A stretch of 64,000 nucleotides of DNA from Nostoc sp. HK-01 (GCA_003990705.1 AP018318.1:6242001-6306000), one strand, 5' to 3'; numbered from the stretch's first letter, positions 43,896-53,601 are shown. The notes: generated by a model from the sequence alone, not told the origin. Translations and numbers: made by a program.

Positions 43896-45125
43896 ATGGA
43901 AAATCACATAAAATATTACGATTTAGTATTATTAGATGCCTGGGTAATTGATCCCAGTCAATCACTCAATGGGCGGTTTGATATTGCTATACGCGATGGT
44001 AAAATTGCCGCTATTTCCCAACAGTTAAAAACTTATAAATCTAAATTAAAATTTGCAGCAGGCAATTATTTAATTTGTCCTGGCTTTATCGATTTACACG
44101 TTCATGTTTATGAATGGAAGACAACATTTGGTGTACCTGCGGATGATGTGGGGATTAATGCTGGAGTAACAACAATTGTTGACCAAGGTAGTAGTAGTCC
44201 GTTTACATTTTCTGGGTTTAAATCAGATATTGTTGAGAAATCACAAACAGATGTCCGCAGTTTTCTGTTAGTTAATCATGCAGCTACCCAAACTATCGGT
44301 AACACCGTTTCCGGTTTAGAAAATCCCGAAAAAATAGATAGAGAAACCTTAATCAAAGTAGCGCAAGCTAATCCAGAGATTGTCCGTGGCTTTAAAGTAC
44401 ACGCTGATTCCGGCTCAATCTCACGCTGGGGAATGGGCGTACTCAAATTAGCCAGAGAAATAGGCGATCGCACTAATTTACCTTTATATGTTCACACAGG
44501 CGAATTATTTCCGGTAGACGAATCTAATCGCCCCAACCCAGAAAAGGTAGTAGAAAATGCCTTGTCATACATGAAAGCCGGAGATATTCTCGGTCACTGC
44601 TATAGTTGTCAACCAGATGGTTTGATGGGAAACCGTCATCAAGTTCCAGAATGGTTGTTTGCAGCCATTGAGCGAGGCATATTATTAGATTTAGGACACG
44701 GACTAAAATTTAGCTTTGAAACTGCACGGCGGATGATAGCCCAAGGAGTTTTACCCCACACTATTAGCAGTGACGCTCACGGTAATTTTAAACAGATGCA
44801 CGATGATTCAACGCTGAATTATAGTTTATGCGGGGGAATTTCTAAACTCTTAGCTTTAGGCTTAAATTTAGCAGATGCGATCGCTGCTGTCACCATCAAC
44901 CCCTCCCGCGTATTAAAAGCCGAAGCAGAACTTGGCACGTTAAAAGTTGGTTCCATTGCAGATATCACAATTCTCAAATTAGTAGAAGGTGATTGGTTAT
45001 TTGTTGACGCTTTAGAACAGCCATTAAAAGCTAAACACAAACTAATTCCCATTGGGGTGATACGTTCAGGAGAGTTAATTCAGCCTAATCGTCGCTTGTT
45101 ACGAGACTTAGTGGCGATCGCTTGA
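43896..45125 (+). CDS. Amidohydrolase/deacetylase metallohydrolase
   Basis: A 409-residue amidohydrolase-superfamily enzyme. The metal-binding positions are visible: PGFIDLHVHVYEWKT (HxH on strand 1), RGFKVHADSG (carboxylated Lys), LPLYVHTGE, ILGHCYSCQPDG and HTISSDAHGNFKQMH (last Asp). This is close to the COG3964-type group, some members of which deacetylate N-acyl amino acids. GAGG precedes ATG 43896. It follows the PLP enzyme by 45 bp; together they may act in one amino-acid or N-acyl compound pathway, which is inference. Confidence 0.9.
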   Translation: MENHIKYYDLVLLDAWVIDPSQSLNGRFDIAIRDGKIAAISQQLKTYKSKLKFAAGNYLICPGFIDLHVHVYEWKTTFGVPADDVGINAGVTTIVDQGSSSPFTFSGFKSDIVEKSQTDVRSFLLVNHAATQTIGNTVSGLENPEKIDRETLIKVAQANPEIVRGFKVHADSGSISRWGMGVLKLAREIGDRTNLPLYVHTGELFPVDESNRPNPEKVVENALSYMKAGDILGHCYSCQPDGLMGNRHQVPEWLFAAIERGILLDLGHGLKFSFETARRMIAQGVLPHTISSDAHGNFKQMHDDSTLNYSLCGGISKLLALGLNLADAIAAVTINPSRVLKAEAELGTLKVGSIADITILKLVEGDWLFVDALEQPLKAKHKLIPIGVIRSGELIQPNRRLLRDLVAIA

Positions 45126-45183
45126 CTTTCAAGATAGTCGCTAAATCTCTACGATATCACCACACTCAACCAATCATTTTCTT

Positions 45184-45330
45184 AACTGCAATTCAATTGC
45201 ATCGACTCAAAATTGAATTGTTTTGACTCACAATTTGATTGTATCAACTCACAATTTGATTGCATTAACTCACAATTGAATTGCATCAACTCGCAATTTG
45301 ATTGTATTGTCCCGCAATTGAATTGCATCG
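45184..45330. repeat. Seven-unit 21-bp tandem repeat
   Basis: Seven consecutive 21-bp units of consensus ACTCACAATTTGATTGCATC with an internal quasi-palindrome (GCAATTGAATTGC). Because 21 is a multiple of three, both strands stay open, and one minus-strand frame reads as a repeating (M/I)Q(F/S)NCE(L/S) heptad. No ribosome site or start supports translation, so a structural or regulatory repeat is more likely. Confidence 0.85.
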
Positions 45331-45509
45331 CCTCGTTGTTAGCAATGAAAGCAATGCAAAGGCTTTTATCGTTTAAAGTCTTCATCCCTACACACTTCTA
45401 AAGTTAATTGTTGCAAAAAATGCAACAACAACAGAAATATTTCCGCAAATTAGTAAGATAACAACAGATTTTCCGCAATATCTCTGATGATAAGTAAATA
45501 GCGGTAGTC

Positions 45510-45542
45510 AGATCCCCGACTTCTTAAAGAAGTCGGGGATCT
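45510..45542. terminator. 16-bp perfect palindrome (terminator-like)
   Basis: Arms 45510-45525 and 45527-45542 are exact reverse complements (AGATCCCCGACTTCTT and its complement) with one central A. It is nearly identical to the palindrome at 4524-4560, so the two are copies of a dispersed repeat. It lies upstream of the TPR-CHAT gene and may insulate it from the preceding operon. Confidence 0.8.
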
Positions 45543-45599
45543 CTTAAGCCATCATCAAATTATGAATTACGAACTTATACTGAGCATAACCGAAGTATT

Positions 45600-48422
45600 A
45601 TGAATTACAAATTATTATTTTTGCCATTATTGCTGAGTTTGCTGCTCTCTAATACAGTTAGAGCCACATCAAAAACACAAGACTTGCAGATAGCACAACA
45701 ACCAACCCAATCAGACGCAACCCGCGCCGCAGCCGAACAAGCATTGCGGGAAGGATTGGAATTGTACAAACAAGGCACAGCCGAAAGCTTACGACAAGCA
45801 CTTGCAAAATGGCAAATTGCCTTACCACTGTGGCAGAAATTAGGAGATAAACGCGGCGAAGCTGCAATTTTAGTTGGAATTGGTCGAATCTACTCCGATT
45901 TAGGAGAAAAGCAGCAAGCACTGTCATATTACAACCAAGCTTTGCCCCTAATTCGTGCCGTGGGCGATGCCTCCGGCGGGCAAAGCCAACGCTCTGGGGA
46001 AGCAACTACTCTCAGTAACATTGGTAAAGTCTACTCCGATTTAGGAGAAAAGCAGCAAGCACTGTCATATTACAACCAAGCTCTGCCCCTATATCGTGCG
46101 GTGGGCGATCACTCTGGGGAAGCCGCTACTCTCAATAACATTGGTCTAGTCTACTCCGCATTAGGAGAAAAGCAGCAAGCATTGTCATATTACAACCAAG
46201 CTCTGCCCCTCAGACGTGCGGTGGGTGATCGCTCTGGGGAAGCCGCTACTCTCAATAACATTGGTACAGTCTACTCCGCATTAGGAGAAAAGCAGCAAGC
46301 ACTGTCATTTTTCAACCAGGCTCTGCTTCTAATTCGTGCCGTAGGCGGTCGCGCGGGGGAAGCCGCTACTCTCAATAACATTGGTGAAGTCTACTCCGAT
46401 TTAGGAGAAAAGCAAAAAGCCCTGTCATTTTTCAACCAAGCCCTGCCCCTAATTCGTGCCGTGGGCGATCGCTCCGGTGAAGCTACGGCTCTAAGTAACA
46501 TTGGTGGAGTCTACTCCGATTTAGGAGAAAAGCAAAAAGCCCTGTCATTTTTCAACCAAGCCCTGCCCCTAATTCGTGCCGTGGGCGATCGCTCTGGGGA
46601 AGCCGCTACTCTCAATAACATTGGTACAGTCTACTCCGCATTAGGAGAAAAGCAGCAAGCACTGTCATTTTACAACCAAGCTCTGCCCCTATTACGTGCG
46701 GTGGGCGGTCGCTTTGGGGAAGCTCTTACTCTCTACAATATCGCTTACTTAGAACGAAGCAAAGGCAACTTGCAAACTGCCCTCACTCAAATTGAAGCAT
46801 CTATCAAAATCATCGAAGAATTACGCACCAAAATTGACAGTCAAGAATTGCGTACTTCCTACTTCGCCACCGTACAAGACTATTATCAGTTGTACATTGA
46901 CTTGCTAATGCAACTGCACAAAAAAGAATCATCTAAAGGTTATGCCGCCCAAGCACTACATATCAGCGAACGCTCTCGCGCCAGAGTTTTATTAGAACTA
47001 TTAACTGAAGCTAATGCCAAAATCCGCAAAGGCGTTGATCCTAAACTATTAGAACAAGAACAAAGTCTGCAACAGCAAATTGATGCCAAAGATAAACTGC
47101 GTCGAGATTTAATCAGCCAATCAGCACCCGCCGCCGCCGTTCAAAAACTCGAACAAGAAATTGCTAATCTCCTGAGTCAATATCAACAACTGCAAACTCA
47201 AATTCGCACAACTAGCCCGAAATATGCTGCACTCAAATATCCTGAACCATTAAAATTAGGGCAAATTCAGCAACAACTCGATGCAAACACTGTGCTGTTG
47301 CAATATTCATTAGGTAAAGAACGCAGTTATCTTTGGGTTGTCACTCCTAATTCCCTAGACAGCTATGAACTCCCGCCACAAGCACAGATAGAAAAAGCAG
47401 CAAATGATTTTCGCCAAAGTATAGTCAGAGTAGTAGCTTCCCCTAAACAACAAGCAGCAGCAGCTAAACAACTAAGTCAAATTATTCTGGCTCCAGTCGC
47501 AAACAAACTAGCAAATAAACGTTTAGTCATTGTCGCGGATGGTGCTTTACAAAATATTCCCTTCGCCGCACTCACTGAACCAACTGCTCAAGAATCTTAT
47601 CAACCACTGCTAGTCAACCACGAAATCGTCAATCTTCCTTCAGCTTCAACCATCGCCATCCTCAGACAAGAAACGCAAAAGCGCAAAAAAGCACCGAAAG
47701 CTATAGCTATTCTCGCAGATCCCGTATTCAGTACAGATGACTCACGGGTGACAGGGAAACCAGAAAACAATTCCATCACTCCTGATTTAGACTTACAACG
47801 TTCTGCACTCTCCAGATCAGCCCGAAATTTAAATCGCAACGGTTGGGATAGATTAGACGGAACTCGCCAAGAAGCTCAAGCAATTCTCAAACTCAGTTCA
47901 CCAAAAGATAGCTTATCAGCATTTGATTTTGATGCTAATTATGATTGGGTAACAAACTCAAAACTAAGTCAATACCGTGTTATTCACCTTGCAACTCATG
48001 GTTTCGCTGATGATATTAACCCAGAGTTATCAGGCATTGTACTTTCATTAATAGACAAGCAAGGTAAACCCCAAAGAGGATATCTGCGGTTAAACGATAT
48101 CTTTAACCTTGATTTTCCCGCTGATTTAATCGTGTTGAGTGCTTGTCAAACCGGACAAGGTAAAGAAATTCAAGGAGAAGGATTAGTAGGATTGACAAGA
48201 GGATTGATGTATGCAGGTTCACCCAGACTTGTATTGTCTTTATGGAATGTGGATGATCAGGGAACGAAGGAATTGATGAGTGAATTCTATCGCCAAATGT
48301 GGCAAGAAGGGAAATCGCCTGTTGCTGCACTCCGCGCCGCACAACTAAGTTTATGGCAAAATCCTAACTGGCGTAAACCTTTGTATTGGGCTGCTTTTAC
48401 TCTGCAAGGTGAATGGCGATGA
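45600..48422 (+). CDS. Secreted TPR-CHAT (caspase-like) protein
   Basis: A 940-residue protein: signal peptide at 1-~23 ([20 protein letters not shown]), then eight 40-residue TPR units (about 80-410) of the form [32 protein letters not shown], a helical/coiled region (~410-560), and a C-terminal CHAT protease-like domain with catalytic His800 ([12 protein letters not shown]) and Cys849 ([20 protein letters not shown]). Typical CHAT ends follow ([29 protein letters not shown]). The second TPR unit carries a 7-residue insertion. TPR units are nearly identical at DNA level. CHAT proteins are often protease switches in stress or defence; the partner is unknown. Confidence 0.92.
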   Translation: MNYKLLFLPLLLSLLLSNTVRATSKTQDLQIAQQPTQSDATRAAAEQALREGLELYKQGTAESLRQALAKWQIALPLWQKLGDKRGEAAILVGIGRIYSDLGEKQQALSYYNQALPLIRAVGDASGGQSQRSGEATTLSNIGKVYSDLGEKQQALSYYNQALPLYRAVGDHSGEAATLNNIGLVYSALGEKQQALSYYNQALPLRRAVGDRSGEAATLNNIGTVYSALGEKQQALSFFNQALLLIRAVGGRAGEAATLNNIGEVYSDLGEKQKALSFFNQALPLIRAVGDRSGEATALSNIGGVYSDLGEKQKALSFFNQALPLIRAVGDRSGEAATLNNIGTVYSALGEKQQALSFYNQALPLLRAVGGRFGEALTLYNIAYLERSKGNLQTALTQIEASIKIIEELRTKIDSQELRTSYFATVQDYYQLYIDLLMQLHKKESSKGYAAQALHISERSRARVLLELLTEANAKIRKGVDPKLLEQEQSLQQQIDAKDKLRRDLISQSAPAAAVQKLEQEIANLLSQYQQLQTQIRTTSPKYAALKYPEPLKLGQIQQQLDANTVLLQYSLGKERSYLWVVTPNSLDSYELPPQAQIEKAANDFRQSIVRVVASPKQQAAAAKQLSQIILAPVANKLANKRLVIVADGALQNIPFAALTEPTAQESYQPLLVNHEIVNLPSASTIAILRQETQKRKKAPKAIAILADPVFSTDDSRVTGKPENNSITPDLDLQRSALSRSARNLNRNGWDRLDGTRQEAQAILKLSSPKDSLSAFDFDANYDWVTNSKLSQYRVIHLATHGFADDINPELSGIVLSLIDKQGKPQRGYLRLNDIFNLDFPADLIVLSACQTGQGKEIQGEGLVGLTRGLMYAGSPRLVLSLWNVDDQGTKELMSEFYRQMWQEGKSPVAALRAAQLSLWQNPNWRKPLYWAAFTLQGEWR
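45840..46740. repeat. 120-bp tandem repeats encoding the TPR units
   Basis: About eight repeats of 120 bp each (one is 141 bp because of the 7-codon insertion), with long identical stretches such as GATTTAGGAGAAAAGCAGCA. The similarity far exceeds what selection on TPR structure needs, indicating recent expansion or gene conversion. Confidence 0.88.
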
Positions 48423-48488
48423 AGGAAATTCGGTTTTGCGACTTTGAAGAGAAATGCCAAGATAGATTTAGAGGTTTCAGGAAGTCTT

Positions 48489-49028
48489 ATGTCTCTAAAT
48501 ATCCAAGACTTGGAGAAAATGCAGGTAGATTACCCTGACTATCGCATGGAATTGGTTGACGGGAATATAGTTGTTATGAGTCCATCAGGTTATGAGTCGG
48601 AAGAAGTCGGAACTGAGTTTGCAGCGTTGCTGAGAAACTGGGTAAGGCCGCGCAAGTTAGGACGTGTAGTTGGTTCTAGTGCTGGTTTTAAATTACCTAA
48701 CACAAATTTACGCGCTCCTGATGTCTCTTTTATTAAAGCCGAACGACTCAAACGTTCCACTGAAGATTATGCCGAATTGGTTCCTGATTTAGTAGTTGAA
48801 GTGAAATCAAAGACAGATTCTGTAGATAAACTCCGCGAGAAGATTCAGGAATTTATCGGAATGGGGACACGAATCGGGATTTTAATTAACCCCAAAACTA
48901 GAACTATAGAAGTCTACGGTTCTGGAGAACAAGTCATATTACGAGATGGCGATGTATTGACACTTCCAGATTTACTCCCTGGTTGGGAAGTCGCAATTTC
49001 GGAGATTTGGTCGCCAGTGTTTGAGTAG
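48489..49028 (+). CDS. Uma2-family protein, copy 1
   Basis: A 179-residue Uma2 (DUF820) protein with PD-(D/E)XK fold. It starts at ATG 48489 behind AGGAAG (MSLNIQDLEKMQVDYPDYRM). Seen: LVDGNIVVMSPSGYESEEVG, KLPNTNLRAPDVSFIKAERL with the catalytic Asp, and YAELVPDLVVEVKSKTDSVD with the E-x-K. It is one of two near-identical tandem copies; this one lacks one residue (YGSGEQ) found in the other (YDGSGEQ). It follows the TPR-CHAT gene by 66 bp and might share its transcript. Confidence 0.92.
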   Translation: MSLNIQDLEKMQVDYPDYRMELVDGNIVVMSPSGYESEEVGTEFAALLRNWVRPRKLGRVVGSSAGFKLPNTNLRAPDVSFIKAERLKRSTEDYAELVPDLVVEVKSKTDSVDKLREKIQEFIGMGTRIGILINPKTRTIEVYGSGEQVILRDGDVLTLPDLLPGWEVAISEIWSPVFE

Positions 49029-49068
49029 AGAGTGGAGAGTTACGATTTTAGATATTTCAGGAAGTCTT

Positions 49069-49611
49069 ATGTCTCTAAATATCCAAGACTTGGAGAAAAT
49101 GCAGGTAGATTACCCTGACTATCGCATGGAATTGGTTGATGGGAATATAGTTGTTATGAGTCCATCAGGTTATGAGTCGGAAGAAGTCGGAACTGAATTT
49201 GCCCGAATTTTGGGTAACTGGGTAAGGCCGCGCAAGTTAGGACGTGTAGTTGGTTCTAGTGCTGGCTTTAAATTACCCAACACAAATTTACGCGCTCCTG
49301 ATGTCTCTTTTATTAAAGCCGAACGACTCAAACGTTCCACTGAAGATTATGCCGAATTGGTTCCTGATTTAGTAGTTGAAGTAAAATCAAAGACAGATTC
49401 TGTAGATAAACTCCGCGAGAAGATTCAGGAATTTATCGGAATGGGGACACAAATCGGGATTTTAATTAACCCCAAAACTAGAACTATGGAAGTCTACGAC
49501 GGTTCTGGAGAACAAGTCATATTACGAGATGGCGATGTGCTGACGCTTCCAGATTTACTCCCTGGTTGGGAAGTCGCAATTTCGGAGATTTGGTCGCCAG
49601 TGTTTGAATAA
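49069..49611 (+). CDS. Uma2-family protein, copy 2
   Basis: A 180-residue Uma2 protein, almost identical to copy 1, with the same start context (TTCAGGAAGTCTT before ATG 49069). It differs at only about six residues (for example FARILGNW in place of FAALLRNW, and GTQIGIL in place of GTRIGIL), so the duplication is recent. The E-x-K motif (VVEVKSKTDS) is intact. Function unknown. Confidence 0.92.
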   Translation: MSLNIQDLEKMQVDYPDYRMELVDGNIVVMSPSGYESEEVGTEFARILGNWVRPRKLGRVVGSSAGFKLPNTNLRAPDVSFIKAERLKRSTEDYAELVPDLVVEVKSKTDSVDKLREKIQEFIGMGTQIGILINPKTRTMEVYDGSGEQVILRDGDVLTLPDLLPGWEVAISEIWSPVFE

Positions 49612-49699
49612 TTGTCATTGTCAAATCCAAAGACTAGCTACTGTGTCACTAAACTCTTTACAATAAAACCCTTGTTGGCTAAAAAATATTTTTCTCATT

Positions 49700-50536
49700 A
49701 TGACGAATCAAGCTTTGATTCCCGTAATTATCAACGGTGCTGCTGGCAAAATGGGTCGTGAGGTAGTCAAAGCAGTAGCACAAGCACCTGATTTAACTTT
49801 AATGGGTGCAATTGACCGTAACCCGGAACATCAAGGTAAAGACGCTGGAGAATTAGCAGGTTTAACAGAACCGTTGGAAGTGCCAATTACTGACCAATTG
49901 GAACCAATGTTAGGTTACGTGGCTGGTGAAAGACAACTGCCACCTGGGGTAATCATCGACTTTACCCATCCTGATTCAGTGTATGACAATGTGCGGAGTG
50001 CGATCGCCTATGGTATTCGTCCAGTTGTTGGTACTACAGGCTTAAGTCCAGAACAAATTCAAAATTTGGCAGACTTTGCCGAAAAAGCCAGTACAGGTTG
50101 CTTGATTATCCCTAATTTCTCTATTGGGATGGTGTTATTACAGCAAGCCGCCATTACTGCATCCCAATATTTTGACCATGTAGAAATTATCGAACTGCAT
50201 CACAACCAAAAAGCTGATGCACCCAGCGGGACAGCAATTCAAACCGCGCAGTTACTAGCAGAAATAGGTAAAACTTTTAACCCAGCCCTTGTAGAAGAAA
50301 CCGAGAAAATACCTGGGGCTAGAGGCAGTCTAGCGGATGAAGGCATTAGAATTCATAGTGTACGCTTGCCGGGACTAATCGCCCATCAAGAAGTAATTTT
50401 TGGGGCGGCTGGTCAAATTTATACCTTACGCCATGATACAAGCGATCGCGCCTGTTATATGCCCGGCGTATTACTGGCAATTCGCAAAGTCTCACAGTTA
50501 AAGTCGTTAGTGTATGGTTTAGAAAAGATACTCTAA
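49700..50536 (+). CDS. dapB: 4-hydroxy-tetrahydrodipicolinate reductase
   Basis: DapB reduces 4-hydroxy-tetrahydrodipicolinate with NAD(P)H in lysine and diaminopimelate synthesis. Seen: [20 protein letters not shown] (nucleotide-binding Gly-rich loop), [53 protein letters not shown], the active-site [20 protein letters not shown] (H-H-x-x-K) and [20 protein letters not shown]. Length (278 aa) is typical. It is followed 26 bp later by a gene of unknown function. Confidence 0.98.
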   Translation: MTNQALIPVIINGAAGKMGREVVKAVAQAPDLTLMGAIDRNPEHQGKDAGELAGLTEPLEVPITDQLEPMLGYVAGERQLPPGVIIDFTHPDSVYDNVRSAIAYGIRPVVGTTGLSPEQIQNLADFAEKASTGCLIIPNFSIGMVLLQQAAITASQYFDHVEIIELHHNQKADAPSGTAIQTAQLLAEIGKTFNPALVEETEKIPGARGSLADEGIRIHSVRLPGLIAHQEVIFGAAGQIYTLRHDTSDRACYMPGVLLAIRKVSQLKSLVYGLEKIL

Positions 50537-50562
50537 ACATTAGCATTCAACACCCAGCACCC

Positions 50563-51246
50563 ATGCTTGTCCCACTGACTCGCCAGAAATTTGAACAAGT
50601 TATCCCCCTCATTGCTACTGGTCAGCAGTACAAGTATTATTGGGGGAATTTTTCTAATTTTTTACAGCGGCTATTAGTTTCTGTAGTTGCTGTAGTTGTG
50701 ATTTTACTAGTAAAAGCTTTGTTTGGTCTGGATTTTGGCCCCATCCTATTTTTCCTGGGTGTACTTGGGGCAATGTTTTGGCTGTGGTACCCCGTGTTTC
50801 AAGCCAGTATTCGGAATGCAAAATGCCGCCGTTATAAGTACTGCGGCTTTTTCCGTGGGCGAATTCTAGATTGGTGGATTACAGACAAATTGATGGGTAA
50901 ACAAGAAACTGTCAATAGCAAAGGGGAGTTAGTAATCGTTGAAAATCGAGAAAAACGGATAAATTTAGAAGTTGGTGATGATACAGGATTTAGCGTCGAG
51001 TTAGATGCACCACTAAAGCCTTTTCATAAAGCGATCGCCCGTGGTCAAATTGCGGAAATGATCGTTATGTCAAATCGTCCAGATTTAAGCACCATTGAAG
51101 ATTTCAGCGATGTTTACATTCCCAGCCGTGACATCTGGGTGAACGATTATCCCTATCTCCGCAGAGACTTTTTTTCTGAAGTCAGTCGCCGCTTACGGGA
51201 AGGACAAAATGACAGACCACGCCGTCGGCGGAAATATGAGGATTAA
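50563..51246 (+). CDS. Cyanobacterial conserved membrane protein of unknown function
   Basis: A 227-residue protein. Two adjacent membrane segments are visible at ~35-75 (VSVVAVVVILLVKALFGLDF and ILFFLGVLGAMFWLWYPVF), then a soluble part with KCRRYKYCGFFRGRILDWWI and INLEVGDDTGFSVELDAPLK, ending in a basic tail (RPRRRRKYED). It is close to proteins often labelled as transport-related in cyanobacteria, but nothing in it supports transport. It is 26 bp after dapB and likely co-transcribed. Confidence 0.75.
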   Translation: MLVPLTRQKFEQVIPLIATGQQYKYYWGNFSNFLQRLLVSVVAVVVILLVKALFGLDFGPILFFLGVLGAMFWLWYPVFQASIRNAKCRRYKYCGFFRGRILDWWITDKLMGKQETVNSKGELVIVENREKRINLEVGDDTGFSVELDAPLKPFHKAIARGQIAEMIVMSNRPDLSTIEDFSDVYIPSRDIWVNDYPYLRRDFFSEVSRRLREGQNDRPRRRRKYED

Positions 51247-51260
51247 AAAAGTTAAAAGTC

Positions 51261-51310
51261 AAAAGTTAAAAGTGTTTCTTTTTCCTTTTGCATTTTTACT
51301 TTTAACTTTT
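51261..51310. terminator. AT-rich stem-loop between convergent genes
   Basis: Arms AAAAGTTAAAAGT (51261-51273) and ACTTTTAACTTTT (51298-51310) are exact reverse complements around a U-rich loop. It sits between the dapB-linked gene and cobH, which are convergent, and may end transcription from both sides. Confidence 0.6.
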
Positions 51311-51311
51311 C

Positions 51312-51941
51312 CTAGCTTTGCCGATTCGCATTCTGTCCATAAGCTTGCCAAGCCAGATCTACTAATCCATCAACAACCGCAGCCGCTACAACTGCATTGC
51401 CTTTGCGACTTTCAATTGTAATACAAGGAACTAAAGAGTCTTGCAGTCGGCTTTTAGCCGTATCCACATCCACAAAACCCACTGGAGTAGCAATTATTAA
51501 AGCTGGCAGAATTTCTTCAGCTTCAATCAAATCAACCAGTGCTGTTAGTGCGGTTTGTGCCTGACCAACCACAAAAATCCCCTCTGGATAACGCTTGGCT
51601 AGGGTTTCAATTCCCCATGCTGCTAAAGTTTTTTCCTTTTGAGGACGTGTGACAGTTTCCATGCTGCAATAGACTGGGTTAGCGAACGTGTTCTGGATGT
51701 CGTAAGCGATACCTACTTGTACCATTGGCACATCTACTACAATTGTGGTGCGTGCTGCTAACGCCGCTGCACCAGCTTGCAAAGCATGTTCCGAAAAGCG
51801 GATTAAAGACTTATATTCAAAGTCGGCTGTGGCGTATATTACCCGCCGCACAATTTCATACTCTGCGGGTGAAAAGGCATGATCGCCAATTTCACTATCA
51901 ATGATTGCTAAACTTTGAGCATCAGTTACGTGCCATTCCAT
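51312..51941 (-). CDS. cobH: Precorrin-8X methylmutase
   Basis: A 209-residue CobH/CbiC enzyme that moves a methyl group from C-11 to C-12 to make hydrogenobyrinate/cobyrinate in corrin synthesis. Seen: RRVIYATADFEYKSLIRFSE (with the substrate-binding His nearby), PMVQVGIAYDIQ-type segment, VVGQAQTALTALVDLIEAEE, and ATPVGFVDVDTAKSRLQDSL. The start is ATG 51941. The other corrin genes are not adjacent. No cobalamin riboswitch was recognised upstream. Confidence 0.96.
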   Translation of the reverse strand: MEWHVTDAQSLAIIDSEIGDHAFSPAEYEIVRRVIYATADFEYKSLIRFSEHALQAGAAALAARTTIVVDVPMVQVGIAYDIQNTFANPVYCSMETVTRPQKEKTLAAWGIETLAKRYPEGIFVVGQAQTALTALVDLIEAEEILPALIIATPVGFVDVDTAKSRLQDSLVPCITIESRKGNAVVAAAVVDGLVDLAWQAYGQNANRQS

Positions 51942-51987
51942 CACTATTCAGCGCTGATATACCAGCTTTCAGCTTATCAGCTTCAGT

Positions 51988-52030
51988 GAGTGCTGAGTCA
52001 TTTGAAGTCTGAATTCAATACTCAGCACTC
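51988..52030. terminator. Stem-loop near the end of the TPM gene
   Basis: GAGTGCTGAGT (51988-51998) and ACTCAGCACTC (52020-52030) are exact reverse complements around a 21-nt loop. On the minus strand it follows the TPM gene stop codon by 9 bp, so it could end that transcript before cobH. Confidence 0.6.
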
Positions 52031-52039
52031 AGTCAGCAA

Positions 52040-52849
52040 TCACAACTCAGGACTAGAAGAAGGGCGACTGAACACAGGAGACAGATAAGCAACTAAAGCA
52101 CCGATAAAAAAGCCAGAAATATTCCGAACTAGCGGTAGCCAATCACTAGTGCGAGTCACTACTGGCCCAATACCAAAGGCTATGAATAAAATTCCCCATA
52201 ACGGAGAGAAAATTAATGCCCATTGCCAAGCCACAATTTGTTTATCGTTGCGGGGTTGGGCGGCAAATCCGCAAATTATCCCGCCAATGACGGAGGTAAC
52301 TAAGGTGAGAATCCATTGTTCTCTGGGGAGTCCCGGTACAACATTACAACCGCCTTTGATTAAGCAGCCTTTAACTGAGTCTAAGGCTTGTAAGATTGAT
52401 TGGTCTTCACCTTGTTCTCGCACAAAGTACAAGTTCCCAAAGCGAGTTTGTAGTTCTATCCAAAATGTGCGGGGTAAAAGTTCGTAAACTGCATCACCAA
52501 CGCTAAAGCTGAGAATGTTTCCCCCGCGAGAATCAGCAACTAGCAGGATACTTTTATCATCTAAACCCCAATAATTGATCACTGCCCGACCAGGGGTGCG
52601 ATCGTACTGTGTTAATACGCGCAGTTTCCAGCCAGTTTCGGTTTCAAATTGCTTTAAATCGGAAACTAGCTTGTCTTCTTGAATGTCAGTGAGAGTTTTC
52701 GCCAAATCAATAACTGGAGTTTGGAAATTGGGTAACAAGTCAGGGTTGTCATAGGCTAGTGCTGCGGAAGGATTTGCTACCCAAATTGACCCAGCCACGA
52801 AAAATATTGCAATAGATACGAGAATTCGTCGCCAAAAACAAGACTGCAT
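52040..52849 (-). CDS. TPM-domain protein, Psb32-like
   Basis: About 269 residues from ATG 52849. There is a signal-like segment at the N-terminus (LVSIAIFFVAGSIWVANPSA), followed by a TPM_phosphatase domain: NPDLLPNFQTPVIDLAKTLT, VSDLKQFETETGWKLRVLTQ, LLVADSRGGNILSFSVGDAV, and ELLPRTFWIELQTRFG. Two to three membrane helices lie in the C-terminal half. This matches Psb32/TLP18.3-like proteins that help photosystem II repair. A photosystem role is inferred from the family. Confidence 0.88.
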   Translation of the reverse strand: MQSCFWRRILVSIAIFFVAGSIWVANPSAALAYDNPDLLPNFQTPVIDLAKTLTDIQEDKLVSDLKQFETETGWKLRVLTQYDRTPGRAVINYWGLDDKSILLVADSRGGNILSFSVGDAVYELLPRTFWIELQTRFGNLYFVREQGEDQSILQALDSVKGCLIKGGCNVVPGLPREQWILTLVTSVIGGIICGFAAQPRNDKQIVAWQWALIFSPLWGILFIAFGIGPVVTRTSDWLPLVRNISGFFIGALVAYLSPVFSRPSSSPEL

Positions 52850-53364
52850 GGATGCTCTTATACAAATATAAACAGTAAAAGTGAACAAGTTGTTTTAAAA
52901 AGTAGGAGAGAAAAGTGATACTTCTTTACACTTGTTTACTTTACTCTAATATTAGGGTCTAAGAAAAGTATTGAGTGTGAGAGATTTTCGGCCTATCGCC
53001 CAATAGCCATCAAGACCATGATAGCGATCGCTGTTTCTCGGTTTAGTGCTTTGTAATGCTGAAATTCAAAGTGCTGTTGATTAATAGCATTAACAACAAT
53101 CCCAGCTTTGCTGATGCTAGATCACCCTGCTCATCAAGTTAAGACAAAGGGCGATCGCTGATTTTATGATGGTACAGTAGGCGATCGCACTTTGCACAAC
53201 CCTAAAGCGATATCTTCGATAAGCCACGCTAACGCATACCGTTAACTCCTCAAAAGCTATCCGCTTTATCTTGCTTCACGCATCGTTAGCAACAGAATAA
53301 TGATATTTTTATAGTTAATTTAGGGCAACAAATATATAAGGAAAATTTGATCACACTAAAAATT
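52850..53364. other. Repeat-bearing intergenic region
   Basis: About 515 bp with no convincing gene. It carries several HIP1 octamers and one copy of the GCGATCGCACTTTGCACAA element (53181-53210). The start of the following antitoxin has no strong ribosome site. Confidence 0.5.
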
Positions 53365-53601
53365 ATGTTGCAATCAATCGAGGGAGTGTACAAAAACGGT
53401 AAGGTAGAACTTACAGAATTACCACCCGATGATATTTCAGAAGGTCGTGTAATTATCACTTTTCTAGAGTCGAAAAACAATCAACAGCCAAAACAAATAA
53501 TGCAGTTTGGTATGTTCTCTGGAAATCAACAATCAACTGAAGCAGATTTTCAAATTGCTGAATTTTATGGAGATAGCAATGATAACTTAGACTGGACATA
53601 A
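53365..53601 (+). CDS. Putative antitoxin (DUF104/AbrB-like N-terminus)
   Basis: A 78-residue protein from ATG 53365: MLQSIEGVYKNGKVELTELP, then DDISEGRVIITFLESKNNQQ. This beta-rich start is typical of small antitoxins partnered with PIN toxins. The C-terminus is acidic and polar. It ends at 53601, and the PIN gene starts 6 bp later, so they form one unit. The exact antitoxin family is uncertain. Confidence 0.8.
   Translation: MLQSIEGVYKNGKVELTELPPDDISEGRVIITFLESKNNQQPKQIMQFGMFSGNQQSTEADFQIAEFYGDSNDNLDWT

Larger units (their letters stand above)
45126..45599. other. Intergenic region with tandem repeat and hairpin
   Basis: No gene is supported. It contains the 21-bp tandem repeat 45184-45330 and a terminator-like palindrome 45510-45542, described separately. 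The remainder is AT-rich. Confidence 0.6.

Noticed and set aside
45184-45330. CRISPR-like array
   Set aside because: The units are contiguous with no unique spacers of constant length; it is a simple tandem repeat. No cas genes are in the window.
45182-45401. Open frames on both strands through the 21-bp tandem repeat
   Set aside because: They follow from the repeat length being a multiple of three; no start or ribosome site supports them.
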